Source of the DNA: Candidatus Woesearchaeota archaeon
Lineage (GTDB): Archaea > Nanobdellota > Nanobdellia > Woesearchaeales > BM511
DNA length: 26,239 nucleotides
Reading direction: 5' to 3'
Assembly: GCA_018221175.1 (NCBI GenBank)
Contig: JAAOYE010000096.1
Location: 1 to 26,239 of the forward strand
Within the stretch, counting starts at the first letter, position 1. Every line of letters begins with the position of its first letter. The notes beneath the pieces were generated by a model, which did no database searches, was not told the DNA's origin, and was given only the letters and a program-made list of their open reading frames with translations. Made by a program: the position numbers and the translations under genes. Of this stretch, positions 1 through 7,354 are shown in pieces.

Positions 1-953
1 ATATCAGTGTTGCACTCTTCTGGTTTGCCATCAAAAGCACCGCATATTGTGTTAAGCAAGCTTTGAGCATCTCTTCCACTTTGAGCTTGCTGCCCGTTTA
101 TGATTAAGGTTGGCGAGCCTCTAACACCATATTTTTTGTTGTCTGCATCGTATATCATGAACTGAGGGAATCTTCCGCCTGACCACGAAGATTTATCTTC
201 TAAGTTTTTAATAACATCGAATTCCTTATCAGTTTCCTGCACACACCCGCTGATATCTGCCTCGCTAAGCCCAACTGCGCTGAGAGCCTCTTTCCCATCG
301 CCTGCTTCAAGGAACTTGCCTAAATATGCGAGATATTTGTCATTGTAATCTCTTTGTATGCAATATTGGTTTAATTGCTCTTCCACTTCTCCTTGAGTAG
401 GATGCATTGCATAATTGACAAATTTCAGCTCAAAATCGATTTTGTTGCCGAGTTCTTTAACAACCGGCAGTATTCCTTTCTCCATTTGAGTGCCATAAGG
501 ACAATGAGACATTACAAACAATTCAACTTTTGGCTTGTCAGATTTTTGAATATTTGTTTGTGTATCCTGTGTTTCTGGCGGCTGCTGTGACTGTGGTTTC
601 TTTGTCAAATCTATTACTTGTGGAAATAGGAGTTTGCCATCGCTTGAAACATATGATTCCATTTCCTGCCCGCCTATATTCAACTTAAGCAAATACATAC
701 CATTAGATTCTTCGACACCGTTAAGCTTTGCTGTCCCGCGTCCCTGCATCAGATTTTCATTAATGAAATTGACAGTTTTGTCTGCGACCGCTTGTGCTGA
801 CATCTTAGACGCTGCAGATTTGCCAAATCCGCCTATGAAAAAAGACAATATTAGCAAGACTCCTAAAACCGCTGTTGATGTCTGCCACAATCTTACTTTT
901 TTTATTTTGTTTTTATTCCTTTTATGAACGGAATGAACGTGTTTTTTCTTCAT
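1..953 (-). CDS. Membrane-anchored DsbA-like thioredoxin-fold protein (C-terminus cut by window edge)
   Basis: 317 residues are visible and no stop is reached before base 1. A basic N-terminus is followed by one membrane segment (about 26-43), a small domain (about 52-116), a Gln/Pro/Thr-rich linker (about 118-140) and a DsbA/thioredoxin-fold domain starting near 142. The active-site region is C151-P-Y-G and the cis-Pro loop is S280-P281-T282. Further Cys lie at 198, 237, 304 and 314. The fold is expected outside the membrane, in thiol redox or disulfide handling. The second active-site Cys of the usual CXXC is Gly, so a resolving Cys would have to come from elsewhere. The ATG at 953 is chosen because AGGAGG lies about 7 nt upstream. 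The gene follows a 26-residue membrane peptide closely and is probably cotranscribed with it. Fold call is firm; precise role is inference. Confidence 0.85.
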   Translation of the reverse strand, partial: MKKKHVHSVHKRNKNKIKKVRLWQTSTAVLGVLLILSFFIGGFGKSAASKMSAQAVADKTVNFINENLMQGRGTAKLNGVEESNGMYLLKLNIGGQEMESYVSSDGKLLFPQVIDLTKKPQSQQPPETQDTQTNIQKSDKPKVELFVMSHCPYGTQMEKGILPVVKELGNKIDFELKFVNYAMHPTQGEVEEQLNQYCIQRDYNDKYLAYLGKFLEAGDGKEALSAVGLSEADISGCVQETDKEFDVIKNLEDKSSWSGGRFPQFMIYDADNKKYGVRGSPTLIINGQQAQSGRDAQSLLNTICGAFDGKPEECNTD

Positions 954-979
954 TTATTTCAACCTCCTCTTATTTCCTC

Positions 980-1060
980 TCATCTTAAAATAAGGTATAT
1001 TAGCACCAGCACCGCTGCGATGCCAATGACTCCCAAAACATATTCGAGCTTGTATTTCAT
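980..1060 (-). CDS. 26-residue single-pass membrane peptide upstream of the DsbA-like gene
   Basis: The ATG at 1060 opens 26 codons ending in TGA. The peptide starts MKYKLEYVLG, continues with an uninterrupted hydrophobic stretch (residues 8-25) and ends in Arg. A TATA element (1081-1090) is centred about 25 nt upstream, the spacing seen for leaderless genes elsewhere in the window. The stop lies 26 nt before the start of the DsbA-like gene, so the two are likely cotranscribed. I do not recognise a family. It could be a small membrane subunit or a leader peptide. Support comes from promoter spacing, start codon and composition only. Confidence 0.5.
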   Translation of the reverse strand: MKYKLEYVLGVIGIAAVLVLIYLILR

Positions 1061-1080
1061 AAACCTTAGAACAAGCAGCA

Positions 1081-1090
1081 ATTATATATT
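1081..1090 (-). promoter_or_regulatory. TATA box for the small-peptide/DsbA-like unit
   Basis: The minus strand reads AATATATAAT, preceded by purine-rich AAAGG that could act as a BRE. It is centred about 25 nt before the ATG at 1060, consistent with leaderless initiation. Confidence 0.55.
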
Positions 1091-1100
1091 CCTTTGCCCC

Positions 1101-1166
1101 TAAACCGTTCTTTGAAAAAGGGCTAATTCCTTAGAATTCTGGCTTTAGACGGTTTATAACGGTTTA
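1101..1166 (-). promoter_or_regulatory. Candidate operator: three copies of TAAACCGT
   Basis: On the minus strand TAAACCGT occurs at 1166-1159 and again at 1156-1149. Its inverted complement ACGGTTTA is at 1108-1101, about 10 bp from the TATA box. With flanking bases the outer copies form a 9-bp inverted repeat. Two direct copies and one inverted copy beside a promoter suggest a transcription-factor site. The adjacent winged-helix protein is an obvious but untested candidate. The first copies overlap the 3' end of that gene. Confidence 0.35.
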
Positions 1167-1684
1167 TTTTGATTTGATGAATCAGTTAAATTAATTCTTA
1201 AAAAGAGCTGGTTTGTTTTTCCTTTTTTTTCTTTTTTAATAAGGCCTTTTTCTTCCAATATTCCAACAATTATGCTTAATTTTGATTTATGAAGATTAGT
1301 TCTAATGCCTAAAGTATGCTGGGTAATTCCATCCTGTTCTTTAACAGCTGTCAATACTTTTTTCTCATCTTCATTCAATCCCATTAGAATAAGATTAAAT
1401 CTTTCTTCACTTGACTTTATTGAAGCATCTTCCTTCAATTTCTTTATTAATGTTTTATGGGATTTCTCAAAAAACAATAAATAGGTTCCCAAGCTTAGAG
1501 TTGCAACAACAACTGCTATTCCGCCATGCGTTAAAAATGGCGGTTCGTGAGTAGCATCGCAAGTGTCAGGGTAAGCACAAGAATCTGCTTTTAGCTGACT
1601 GACCTGATTATTAAAAGCCCATAACAGCAAGCTGAATAATATGCTTAAGCCAATTATTATTAATCCTAGCCGTTTATTGCCCAT
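1154..1684 (-). CDS. Membrane-anchored winged-helix transcriptional regulator
   Basis: 176 residues. The first membrane segment is at about 7-24, followed by an external loop with two Cys (36 and 42) and a second segment at about 53-72. The rest is a cytosolic, charged winged-helix domain (about 98-166). The recognition region reads DGITQHTLGIRTNLHKSKLS and the following segment LEEKGLIKKEKKGKTNQLF is the wing. This matches the MarR/PadR-like membrane-bound regulators common in archaea, which may sense an envelope signal and bind DNA from the membrane. The Cys pair in the loop could be redox sensitive, which would fit the neighbouring DsbA-like gene; that link is inference. The promoter is unclear: the nearest TATA-like element is only about 18 nt from the ATG, with another about 37 nt away. 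Confidence 0.7.
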   Translation of the reverse strand: MGNKRLGLIIIGLSILFSLLLWAFNNQVSQLKADSCAYPDTCDATHEPPFLTHGGIAVVVATLSLGTYLLFFEKSHKTLIKKLKEDASIKSSEERFNLILMGLNEDEKKVLTAVKEQDGITQHTLGIRTNLHKSKLSIIVGILEEKGLIKKEKKGKTNQLFLRINLTDSSNQNKPL

Positions 1685-1805
1685 TTTGCAAACACAGCTT
1701 ATAAATAACCACCCATCTTTTTAAATGTTTTTAATAGCTTTGCAAATTGTTTGTTTTTTAATGATTATAGAAATATGCGCTCTTTTTAAGTTCAAGATTA
1801 TGCTT

Positions 1806-2882
1806 CTAGGAATATCCATATATCTTTCTTTGGTTTAATTTTTTTAAAAGTAAGAAAATCATAAATATTAAAGGCCCGATGAATATGAAATTTTGCAGAA
1901 TTGTTCTTTTTAGCGATAGATTCTTTGTTGTATATTCATTAATTTTAATGGCATAATCGGTTTTTATCTCTGTTTCGCTATACGGTTTTGTAAAAGGCCC
2001 TCTTTTCATGAAATGTATCCCTGCACCTTTAGTCATTATTATGTGGGATTGGTATGTTTTTGCAAAATAATCAAATTTGTGATTTATCCCCCATGTTGGA
2101 TCTACTGGCACCCAGCCATATTCAGGCAGGTAAAATTCTGCCCACCCGTGCGCAAAATTTGACAATTTGTACTCTTCGCCTATCTTGAAGTTCTTGCCCC
2201 ACCCAGAAATTCTTCTTGCAGGGATATTGTTTGCTTTAAGTAAAGCTACATACAAATTCCCAAACTCAGCTGAACCGCCTTCCTTGTTTCTTAATGTTGT
2301 AAGGGCATCTCCCTCGCCGGCTATTTGCTGATAATTTATGTTTTGGATAATCCATTCATACGAGTTCCAGGCTATATCAACAATGTTGCTTGAATTTGAA
2401 GCAATTTGTCTTGCTAATTCCTGTATTTCGTTTTCATTATAATTGATTAATGAACTTTCATACAATAGCCCGGTAATCCCTTCATCATAATTTTTAAGAT
2501 TATTCTTTTGAATATTGTAATCTGTTGATTTCATTAACAATGTGATGTTTAATGTGAAATTTTTTGATGAGAATGCATTGATTTGCCCGATGTTGTAATG
2601 TATGAATCTGTTTCCCAGATAATCTTCTGTGAATTTATCCGGCTCTTCTGAATAAATTATTTGCTTGACATATTGATGGTTGGTTTGATTAGTCGGAATT
2701 GCCAGTCTTAATGGGACATCTAAAGCCGGGTATGAACCTATGTTTCTAACATTTACTGTGACAAGCAGATTAATATTTCCTTCTTCGTATGTATCAATTT
2801 TTTTGTTTGTTAAGAAAATAAATCCGATGGCAACAGCAATTATCACAATTATAATTCCTGTTATTATTTCCCTTATTCCCAT
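1806..2882 (-). CDS. Membrane-anchored transglutaminase-fold protein, catalytic Cys replaced by Ser
   Basis: 358 residues. An N-terminal membrane segment (about 6-24) is followed by a beta-rich extracytosolic region with several N-x-S/T sites, a transglutaminase-like core (about 160-285), and a C-terminal membrane segment (about 329-347) with a short basic tail. The core has NIPARRISGW (219-228), H245 in AHGWAEF and D261 in VPVDPTWG, the second and third members of the usual Cys-His-Asp triad. The motif that normally supplies Cys reads GGSAEFG (202-208), so the nucleophile position is S204. Its codon is TCA, two base changes from a Cys codon, so a single read error is unlikely. The gene overlaps the upstream ATP-grasp gene by 10 bp. 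It resembles the inactive transglutaminases paired with ATP-grasp ligases in bacteria. It may bind or present a peptide rather than cleave or crosslink it; that is inference. Confidence 0.8.
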   Translation of the reverse strand: MGIREIITGIIIVIIAVAIGFIFLTNKKIDTYEEGNINLLVTVNVRNIGSYPALDVPLRLAIPTNQTNHQYVKQIIYSEEPDKFTEDYLGNRFIHYNIGQINAFSSKNFTLNITLLMKSTDYNIQKNNLKNYDEGITGLLYESSLINYNENEIQELARQIASNSSNIVDIAWNSYEWIIQNINYQQIAGEGDALTTLRNKEGGSAEFGNLYVALLKANNIPARRISGWGKNFKIGEEYKLSNFAHGWAEFYLPEYGWVPVDPTWGINHKFDYFAKTYQSHIIMTKGAGIHFMKRGPFTKPYSETEIKTDYAIKINEYTTKNLSLKRTILQNFIFIGPLIFMIFLLLKKLNQRKIYGYS

Positions 2883-4495
2883 TTTAAATCATTAAATTTC
2901 TTTGAAAGGCTCACCCTTTTAGATATGCTCCCAAATCTTATCTTATCTAATCTTTCCTCTATGAATTTAAGTCTTTTTAATAGTCCTTCCAGGTTTGCAT
3001 TTTGTATCTCTATCCCGGGCCGCTTGTTGACTTCTAAAACTTGCGGTCCTTTTTTGCTAAGCACGACATCAACGCCTGCATAGTTAAGTTTGCTTGCGCC
3101 CTGCGCCATGCATGCGATTTTCAATATTTCATCCCAGTTACGTATTTTGATTTTGGTTAAATCTTTTTTTGTATCTGGATGGTATTTTATTTGCCCGCCT
3201 CCTGCTTTCCAGAACGGGTTTATGCTTTTTCCAGTGGAGATGTCCAGCCCCATGCTTATTGCTCCTTTATGAATATTAGCAAAGCCTTTAGATTCTTTTG
3301 TTGGAATTCTCATCATAGACATAACTGGAAAACCGTTAAATACTATGACTCTTATGTCAAAGACTCCTTCCCCGAAATATTTTTGAAAATAATCATCAAC
3401 TTCGATTTTTTCTTCGATGATTGCCTTATCCTCATTCCCGTTGGCATATTGTCCTTCTAAAATATGCTTGATATGGTTTTTAATAGTAGATACATTGATT
3501 TCTTTATTTGAATGGAATAATCTCTTGGGGTTTTTTCCTTTAGCATCTATTATGATTATTCCTTCGCCGCCAAGCCCCTTTGTTGGCTTGATTACAAAAC
3601 TTGTTTCATCAGAAATAATATTGTCTAAGAGGCCAATATCGTTTTTGTTTTCAATAATCGCATATGTTTTGGGTGTTGGTATATCCAACTGATGAAATGA
3701 TATTTTCATTTTATCTTTAGATAGATTTGAATACAGATGAGCGGGGTTATATTTTGCAATGTAATTCCTATTTCTTATATTTAAGCTTAGAATATCTTTT
3801 TTTATATGAAGCAGTTTCTTGAATCTGGAATAATCGCTTATCCTAAAATCTGATTTGACTGCCAGATAAAAGTTTAACATTATAATCGCAATCCATGTTC
3901 CAGGATTTATGCTTATAAATCTGATAAAAGAATCAATACTTATAATGGAATAAACCAGGATTATGAGTGTTATTGTGCCTATCAGTTTTTTTGATGTTTC
4001 AACCCAATCAACTTCTTTAACCTGCACAACAAACCTGTCTGCTAACCACGAAGTTATCAGTACAGGAAAAAATATCATGGTTTCAAATAATTTTATATGA
4101 AACAATTCGCCAATAAGCTCAAAAAAAGTTATTGTTATAACAACAGAGCTGATGATTATTGACACCCTATAACTTGAAGAAATATTATATTTGTACAAAA
4201 TAAAACTTAATGTCATGGCTATCAAAAACAAATTTAGGTACATAGTCAAGCCTAAGAATAAACCTGCTTTAAGTATTCCAAAAGTTATGATTGTCGGCCC
4301 AAAAACTCCAAAAGACCTAATCCCTACAATGTTTCTTAATGCTGCGATTATTGTTACAGATATCATTAGTTGAAAGAAAAGTGTGGAATCTAAAAGTATA
4401 GGTCTCATAAAATCGAGATTATAGGTAATCCAAGAAATAATTAAGCCTATGATTAAGAAAAAAGGAATCAGGTTTTTTAAGCGTTTATATTCCAT
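2873..4495 (-). CDS. 7TM module fused to alpha-L-glutamate ligase-like ATP-grasp domain
   Basis: 540 residues. The N-terminal 215 residues hold about seven membrane segments. RNIVGIRSFGVFGP (54-67) closely matches the signature of the 7TM domain that in bacteria is usually attached to an inactive transglutaminase. Residues about 222-520 are an ATP-grasp domain of the alpha-L-glutamate ligase-like family: NRNYIAKYNPAHLY (242-255), nucleotide-binding FVIKPTKGLGGEGI (300-313), DIR (380-382), NIHKGA (407-412), GVDVVL (474-479) and LEVNKRPGIEIQNAN (487-501) with the Mg-binding Glu/Asn. All core motifs look intact, so ATP-dependent carboxylate-amine ligation is expected, with the catalytic domain in the cytosol. 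The substrate is unknown. It starts 3 nt after the toroid gene and overlaps the transglutaminase-like gene by 10 bp. The 7TM-plus-ATP-grasp fusion differs from the bacterial arrangement I know. Confidence 0.85.
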   Translation of the reverse strand: MEYKRLKNLIPFFLIIGLIISWITYNLDFMRPILLDSTLFFQLMISVTIIAALRNIVGIRSFGVFGPTIITFGILKAGLFLGLTMYLNLFLIAMTLSFILYKYNISSSYRVSIIISSVVITITFFELIGELFHIKLFETMIFFPVLITSWLADRFVVQVKEVDWVETSKKLIGTITLIILVYSIISIDSFIRFISINPGTWIAIIMLNFYLAVKSDFRISDYSRFKKLLHIKKDILSLNIRNRNYIAKYNPAHLYSNLSKDKMKISFHQLDIPTPKTYAIIENKNDIGLLDNIISDETSFVIKPTKGLGGEGIIIIDAKGKNPKRLFHSNKEINVSTIKNHIKHILEGQYANGNEDKAIIEEKIEVDDYFQKYFGEGVFDIRVIVFNGFPVMSMMRIPTKESKGFANIHKGAISMGLDISTGKSINPFWKAGGGQIKYHPDTKKDLTKIKIRNWDEILKIACMAQGASKLNYAGVDVVLSKKGPQVLEVNKRPGIEIQNANLEGLLKRLKFIEERLDKIRFGSISKRVSLSKKFNDLKWE

Positions 4496-4498
4496 AAC

Positions 4499-7171
4499 TT
4501 ATTGTCTCCTCTTTTTATATATCATGAAAATTGCTGATAACATCAATACTAAAAACCCTGTAATTAGATAGATTAGCATATTGTTTTTGGATTTTTCTCC
4601 ATAAAACTTTTCGCCAACGTAATCAACATAGACGTTTTCTGTTCCCAAAGCAACATTCCAATAAATATTCCCATTCAAAATCTCTTTGTTAACATCACCA
4701 TATAAAATGGTTTTGCCGTAAGTGCTGGCAATTAAGTCTTTTATCTTAACAAATGTGCTCCATTCTGGTTTTGAAATATTATTTTCATGCACCTTAATCT
4801 CTTTTTCTTTTGAAGTGACTACATTGACGCCATCATATATTTTAACTTTATAAGTGTAAATTCCTGGATTAAATGTTCTTTTATAGATAAATACTCCTTC
4901 GGTTTTATTCATATCTCCCCATACGCCATCATTAAACTTTATTTGAACACTTCTTAATTTGTCCAGCTCAATATTTTCAATAGACGCCTTAAAATTAAAT
5001 AATGTATCAATTGTCCCTTCGATATTGTCTGCTTCAGCAATTATGTTTGGGATATCCCCTTTTTTAACCACGGAGAAAGTCTTGACATCTGAGTTTATAT
5101 TATCTATTCCATCAGAAGCCTCAAAATAATAATTGTAATCGCCTAAAGCAAGGTCTAAATCAGCGACGTATCTCTCGCCTTTTAGATTATCATCTTCTAA
5201 ATTCATAAGATGCCTCTCTCCATCTATAACAAGGTGAACATATTCTGGCAGTTGCGAGTCATTATCATAAAAACGTGTGCTAAAGATGTAACTGTGGTTA
5301 TCTTCATCCAAGAAATATTCTACTTTAGAAAATCTTAATTCAGGCTTTGAGTTTAGGTCAGCTGCCAGATAGTAATAAGACCAAAGTGAAGTAAATGTTG
5401 AAGATGCCTCGCTTGTGAAATCAATTACTGGTGAGAAAGCAAGGTCAGGATTTCTTAATTGCTTGATGTAATTCAAAGAATTAACATCGTTTTCTATTGG
5501 GCTGCCCAATATGTCCAAACTTAAAATCGCGTCATATGCATAGACTGATTTTGAGATGTTTTCTGGCCAGGTCAGGCTGTTTGGGGATTTCTTGAAACCG
5601 CCATCAGAATTTTTTGTTCTTAAAACATACTCTTTGGCTTTATTAGGATTATTTGAAGAAGAATCTAAGATTTCAAGAGCGCGAAGAGCCCTATAAGTTG
5701 AACCCGGACCCGACTCCTTATCCCCTACATTATTTGAAAATCCTCCATCAGGGTTTTGTGCTGACTTCGAAAAAGCTATTGCCCCATTGACATTAGAAGG
5801 TTTTGAACCCAATATCTGAAGAGATCTTACAGCCCTATAAGTATAGCTGACTCTTGACACAGAATTCCTTGCAAACCCAAATCCACCATCATTATTTTGA
5901 ATGCTTTTTATATACTGAATTACCTTGTCTTTATCAGTAATTTTCGCACCCAGCAATGTGAGTGTAAGTGCCGCCCTGTATGTTGCTTCTACATTGGACT
6001 CTCTGTTTTGTCCGTATCCCCCGTCAGGGTTTCTAAAGCTTTCAATGAAATCAATTGCCAAAGTTTTGTTCAAAGGTTTTTTCCCGATGAGATTTAGTGA
6101 TGAAACCGCATTAAAAGTAGACCTTAATGTGGATTCAAGACCAGGATAATTGCCAAACCCCCCATCCAGTCTTGAATCTATGAACTGTTTTGCATATCCA
6201 ACCATTTTTTCATCATCGTATCTCTTCTTTATTTTATCGAGTGAAGCCGCCGCATAATATGTTGTGTGGATTCCTTCCTTGTTGTCAAGTGAATATTCAG
6301 TAAACCCGCCATTGGGTTTCTGATTGTTTTTGATGAAGTTTTCTACTGCCTCAATGTTATTCAATTGCTTTTCTAAGATTTCAAAAGATAAAATGGAATT
6401 ATATGTCGCGGTAACTTTTGGGCTTTCGCCAATCTTATTTGAGAATCCGCCGCTGCTGGATTGTCTGCTTTGAACAAAGCTTATGGCCCTTTCATAAAAA
6501 TCCGGTTTTTCTCCAAGTATATCTAATGCTTCAAGTCCTCTTCTGGTATGAGTGAGTGTCGATGTCCAAAAAATGCCTGATTTTCTGTTTGTCTGAAGGC
6601 CAAACCCGCCATCTTCGTTCTGGTGGTCTTTTAAATACGCGATTACCCCATTTTTATTGGGGATATCAAATCCTAAATGATTTAATGAGTAAATAACAGC
6701 GTATGTGCTTGATAAATCCGCATCGGAGTCTCTGAATGAAGATTTAAAACCGTAATTACCATATGCCAGATTCGATACTTGAAGTTCGTACAAGAAGTTT
6801 TTCAAACTGCTTTTATTTAGGGGGTTTTCGCCGAGAAGACTTAGCGATATTAATGCGATTCTTGTTGAACCTGCCTTTGAACGGTCTTTTGCCCAATCGC
6901 CGAAGCCTCCATCGGCATTTTGAAAACTTTGAATTCTCTCTATAAAAAAGCTCTTGTTGTATATTTCATTAATTTTTCCTGTCTGATGATATATAGACAG
7001 ATAATAGTAGACATCTTTAAGGTCATTAAACTTATTTTGTTCGATATTTTGAGAACTTTGCAAGAACCTAAATGATGCTTGGGGATTCATATCATATGTT
7101 ATCGCATTTGCACAAGCCAAAGTTAGCAAAAACATAATACTTAATATTAAAATCACACCACTTTTTTTCAT
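4499..7171 (-). CDS. Exported alpha/alpha-toroid (prenyltransferase/squalene-oxidase repeat) protein with C-terminal anchor
   Basis: 890 residues. A signal peptide (about 1-23, cleavage likely after ANA; C20 gives a weak alternative lipobox) is followed by about eleven helical repeats of 45-55 residues (about 40-605). The repeat hallmark is DGGF or a variant at 87, 187, 240, 287, 336, 383, 428, 475 and 523, with degenerate copies near 140 and 574. Then come two or three beta-sandwich-like regions (about 612-855) and one membrane segment (about 864-885) ending in KKRRQ. The repeats are of the kind that builds alpha/alpha toroids in squalene cyclases, protein prenyltransferases and thioester proteins. 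I see no DXDD motif, so terpene cyclase activity is unlikely. A ligand- or peptide-binding surface scaffold is more plausible. It is the first gene of the operon, with a TATA box (7194-7203) about 27 nt before the ATG. Confidence 0.85.
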   Translation of the reverse strand: MKKSGVILILSIMFLLTLACANAITYDMNPQASFRFLQSSQNIEQNKFNDLKDVYYYLSIYHQTGKINEIYNKSFFIERIQSFQNADGGFGDWAKDRSKAGSTRIALISLSLLGENPLNKSSLKNFLYELQVSNLAYGNYGFKSSFRDSDADLSSTYAVIYSLNHLGFDIPNKNGVIAYLKDHQNEDGGFGLQTNRKSGIFWTSTLTHTRRGLEALDILGEKPDFYERAISFVQSRQSSSGGFSNKIGESPKVTATYNSILSFEILEKQLNNIEAVENFIKNNQKPNGGFTEYSLDNKEGIHTTYYAAASLDKIKKRYDDEKMVGYAKQFIDSRLDGGFGNYPGLESTLRSTFNAVSSLNLIGKKPLNKTLAIDFIESFRNPDGGYGQNRESNVEATYRAALTLTLLGAKITDKDKVIQYIKSIQNNDGGFGFARNSVSRVSYTYRAVRSLQILGSKPSNVNGAIAFSKSAQNPDGGFSNNVGDKESGPGSTYRALRALEILDSSSNNPNKAKEYVLRTKNSDGGFKKSPNSLTWPENISKSVYAYDAILSLDILGSPIENDVNSLNYIKQLRNPDLAFSPVIDFTSEASSTFTSLWSYYYLAADLNSKPELRFSKVEYFLDEDNHSYIFSTRFYDNDSQLPEYVHLVIDGERHLMNLEDDNLKGERYVADLDLALGDYNYYFEASDGIDNINSDVKTFSVVKKGDIPNIIAEADNIEGTIDTLFNFKASIENIELDKLRSVQIKFNDGVWGDMNKTEGVFIYKRTFNPGIYTYKVKIYDGVNVVTSKEKEIKVHENNISKPEWSTFVKIKDLIASTYGKTILYGDVNKEILNGNIYWNVALGTENVYVDYVGEKFYGEKSKNNMLIYLITGFLVLMLSAIFMIYKKRRQ

Positions 7172-7193
7172 ACACTAATCCTGTTATGTTTTG

Positions 7194-7203
7194 CTTTAAA
7201 AAG
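7194..7203 (-). promoter_or_regulatory. TATA box of the toroid/ATP-grasp/transglutaminase operon
   Basis: CTTTTTAAAG on the minus strand, centred about 27 nt before the ATG at 7171. The element is nearly palindromic and could also work on the plus strand toward the GC-rich island at 7220-7300. The upstream GTAAC on the minus strand is the better BRE, favouring the operon. Confidence 0.5.
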
Positions 7204-7219
7204 TTACTGCTTTTTTGTT

Positions 7220-7314
7220 GCTGTTCTTGACGTATCGCATTTGCTCCTTCGATAGGACCCCCTGCGATAACCGCGATGCGAAAGTGAAAGAAAGAACCGC
7301 GCATTTGTTTTTTT
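7220..7314 (+). ncRNA. Candidate small structured RNA (GC-rich island)
   Basis: A stretch clearly richer in G and C than its surroundings lies between divergent promoters. On the plus strand GTTCTT (7223-7228) can pair with AAGAAC (7292-7297), CGCAT (7236-7240) with ATGCG (7276-7280), and TCCT (7245-7248) with AGGA (7254-7257) around a TCGAT loop. A run of seven T (7308-7314) could end transcription, and a TATA-like element lies about 25 nt upstream (7194-7203). An open frame crosses it on the minus strand but lacks any family signature. No known RNA family is recognised. Confidence 0.25.
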
Positions 7315-7325
7315 AATGCCAAATC

Positions 7326-7333
7326 TTATAAAT
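7326..7333 (+). promoter_or_regulatory. TATA box fixing the 7355 start
   Basis: TTATAAAT is centred about 25 nt before the ATG at 7355. It lies downstream of the in-frame ATG at 7316, which argues that 7355 is the true start. Confidence 0.55.
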
Positions 7334-7354
7334 AATTTATTTCTTTATTTTTTT

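Noticed and set aside
634..927. Plus-strand frame of 97 codons opposite the DsbA-like gene
   Set aside because: The minus strand encodes a continuous DsbA-like protein with a Shine-Dalgarno; the plus frame is its complement.
5372..6934. Periodic signal that might be taken for a DNA repeat or CRISPR array
   Set aside because: The periodicity is at protein level (DGGF helical repeats). The nucleotide copies diverge and there are no identical repeats with spacers.
4499..7171. Annotation as a squalene-hopene cyclase or terpene cyclase
   Set aside because: Repeats of the right kind are present, but no DXDD motif is seen and the protein has a signal peptide, beta domains and a C-terminal anchor.
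7092..7322. Minus-strand frame of 76 codons over the GC-rich island and the start of the toroid gene
   Set aside because: It overlaps the signal peptide region of a well-supported gene in another frame, has no family signature and starts upstream of the operon TATA box.
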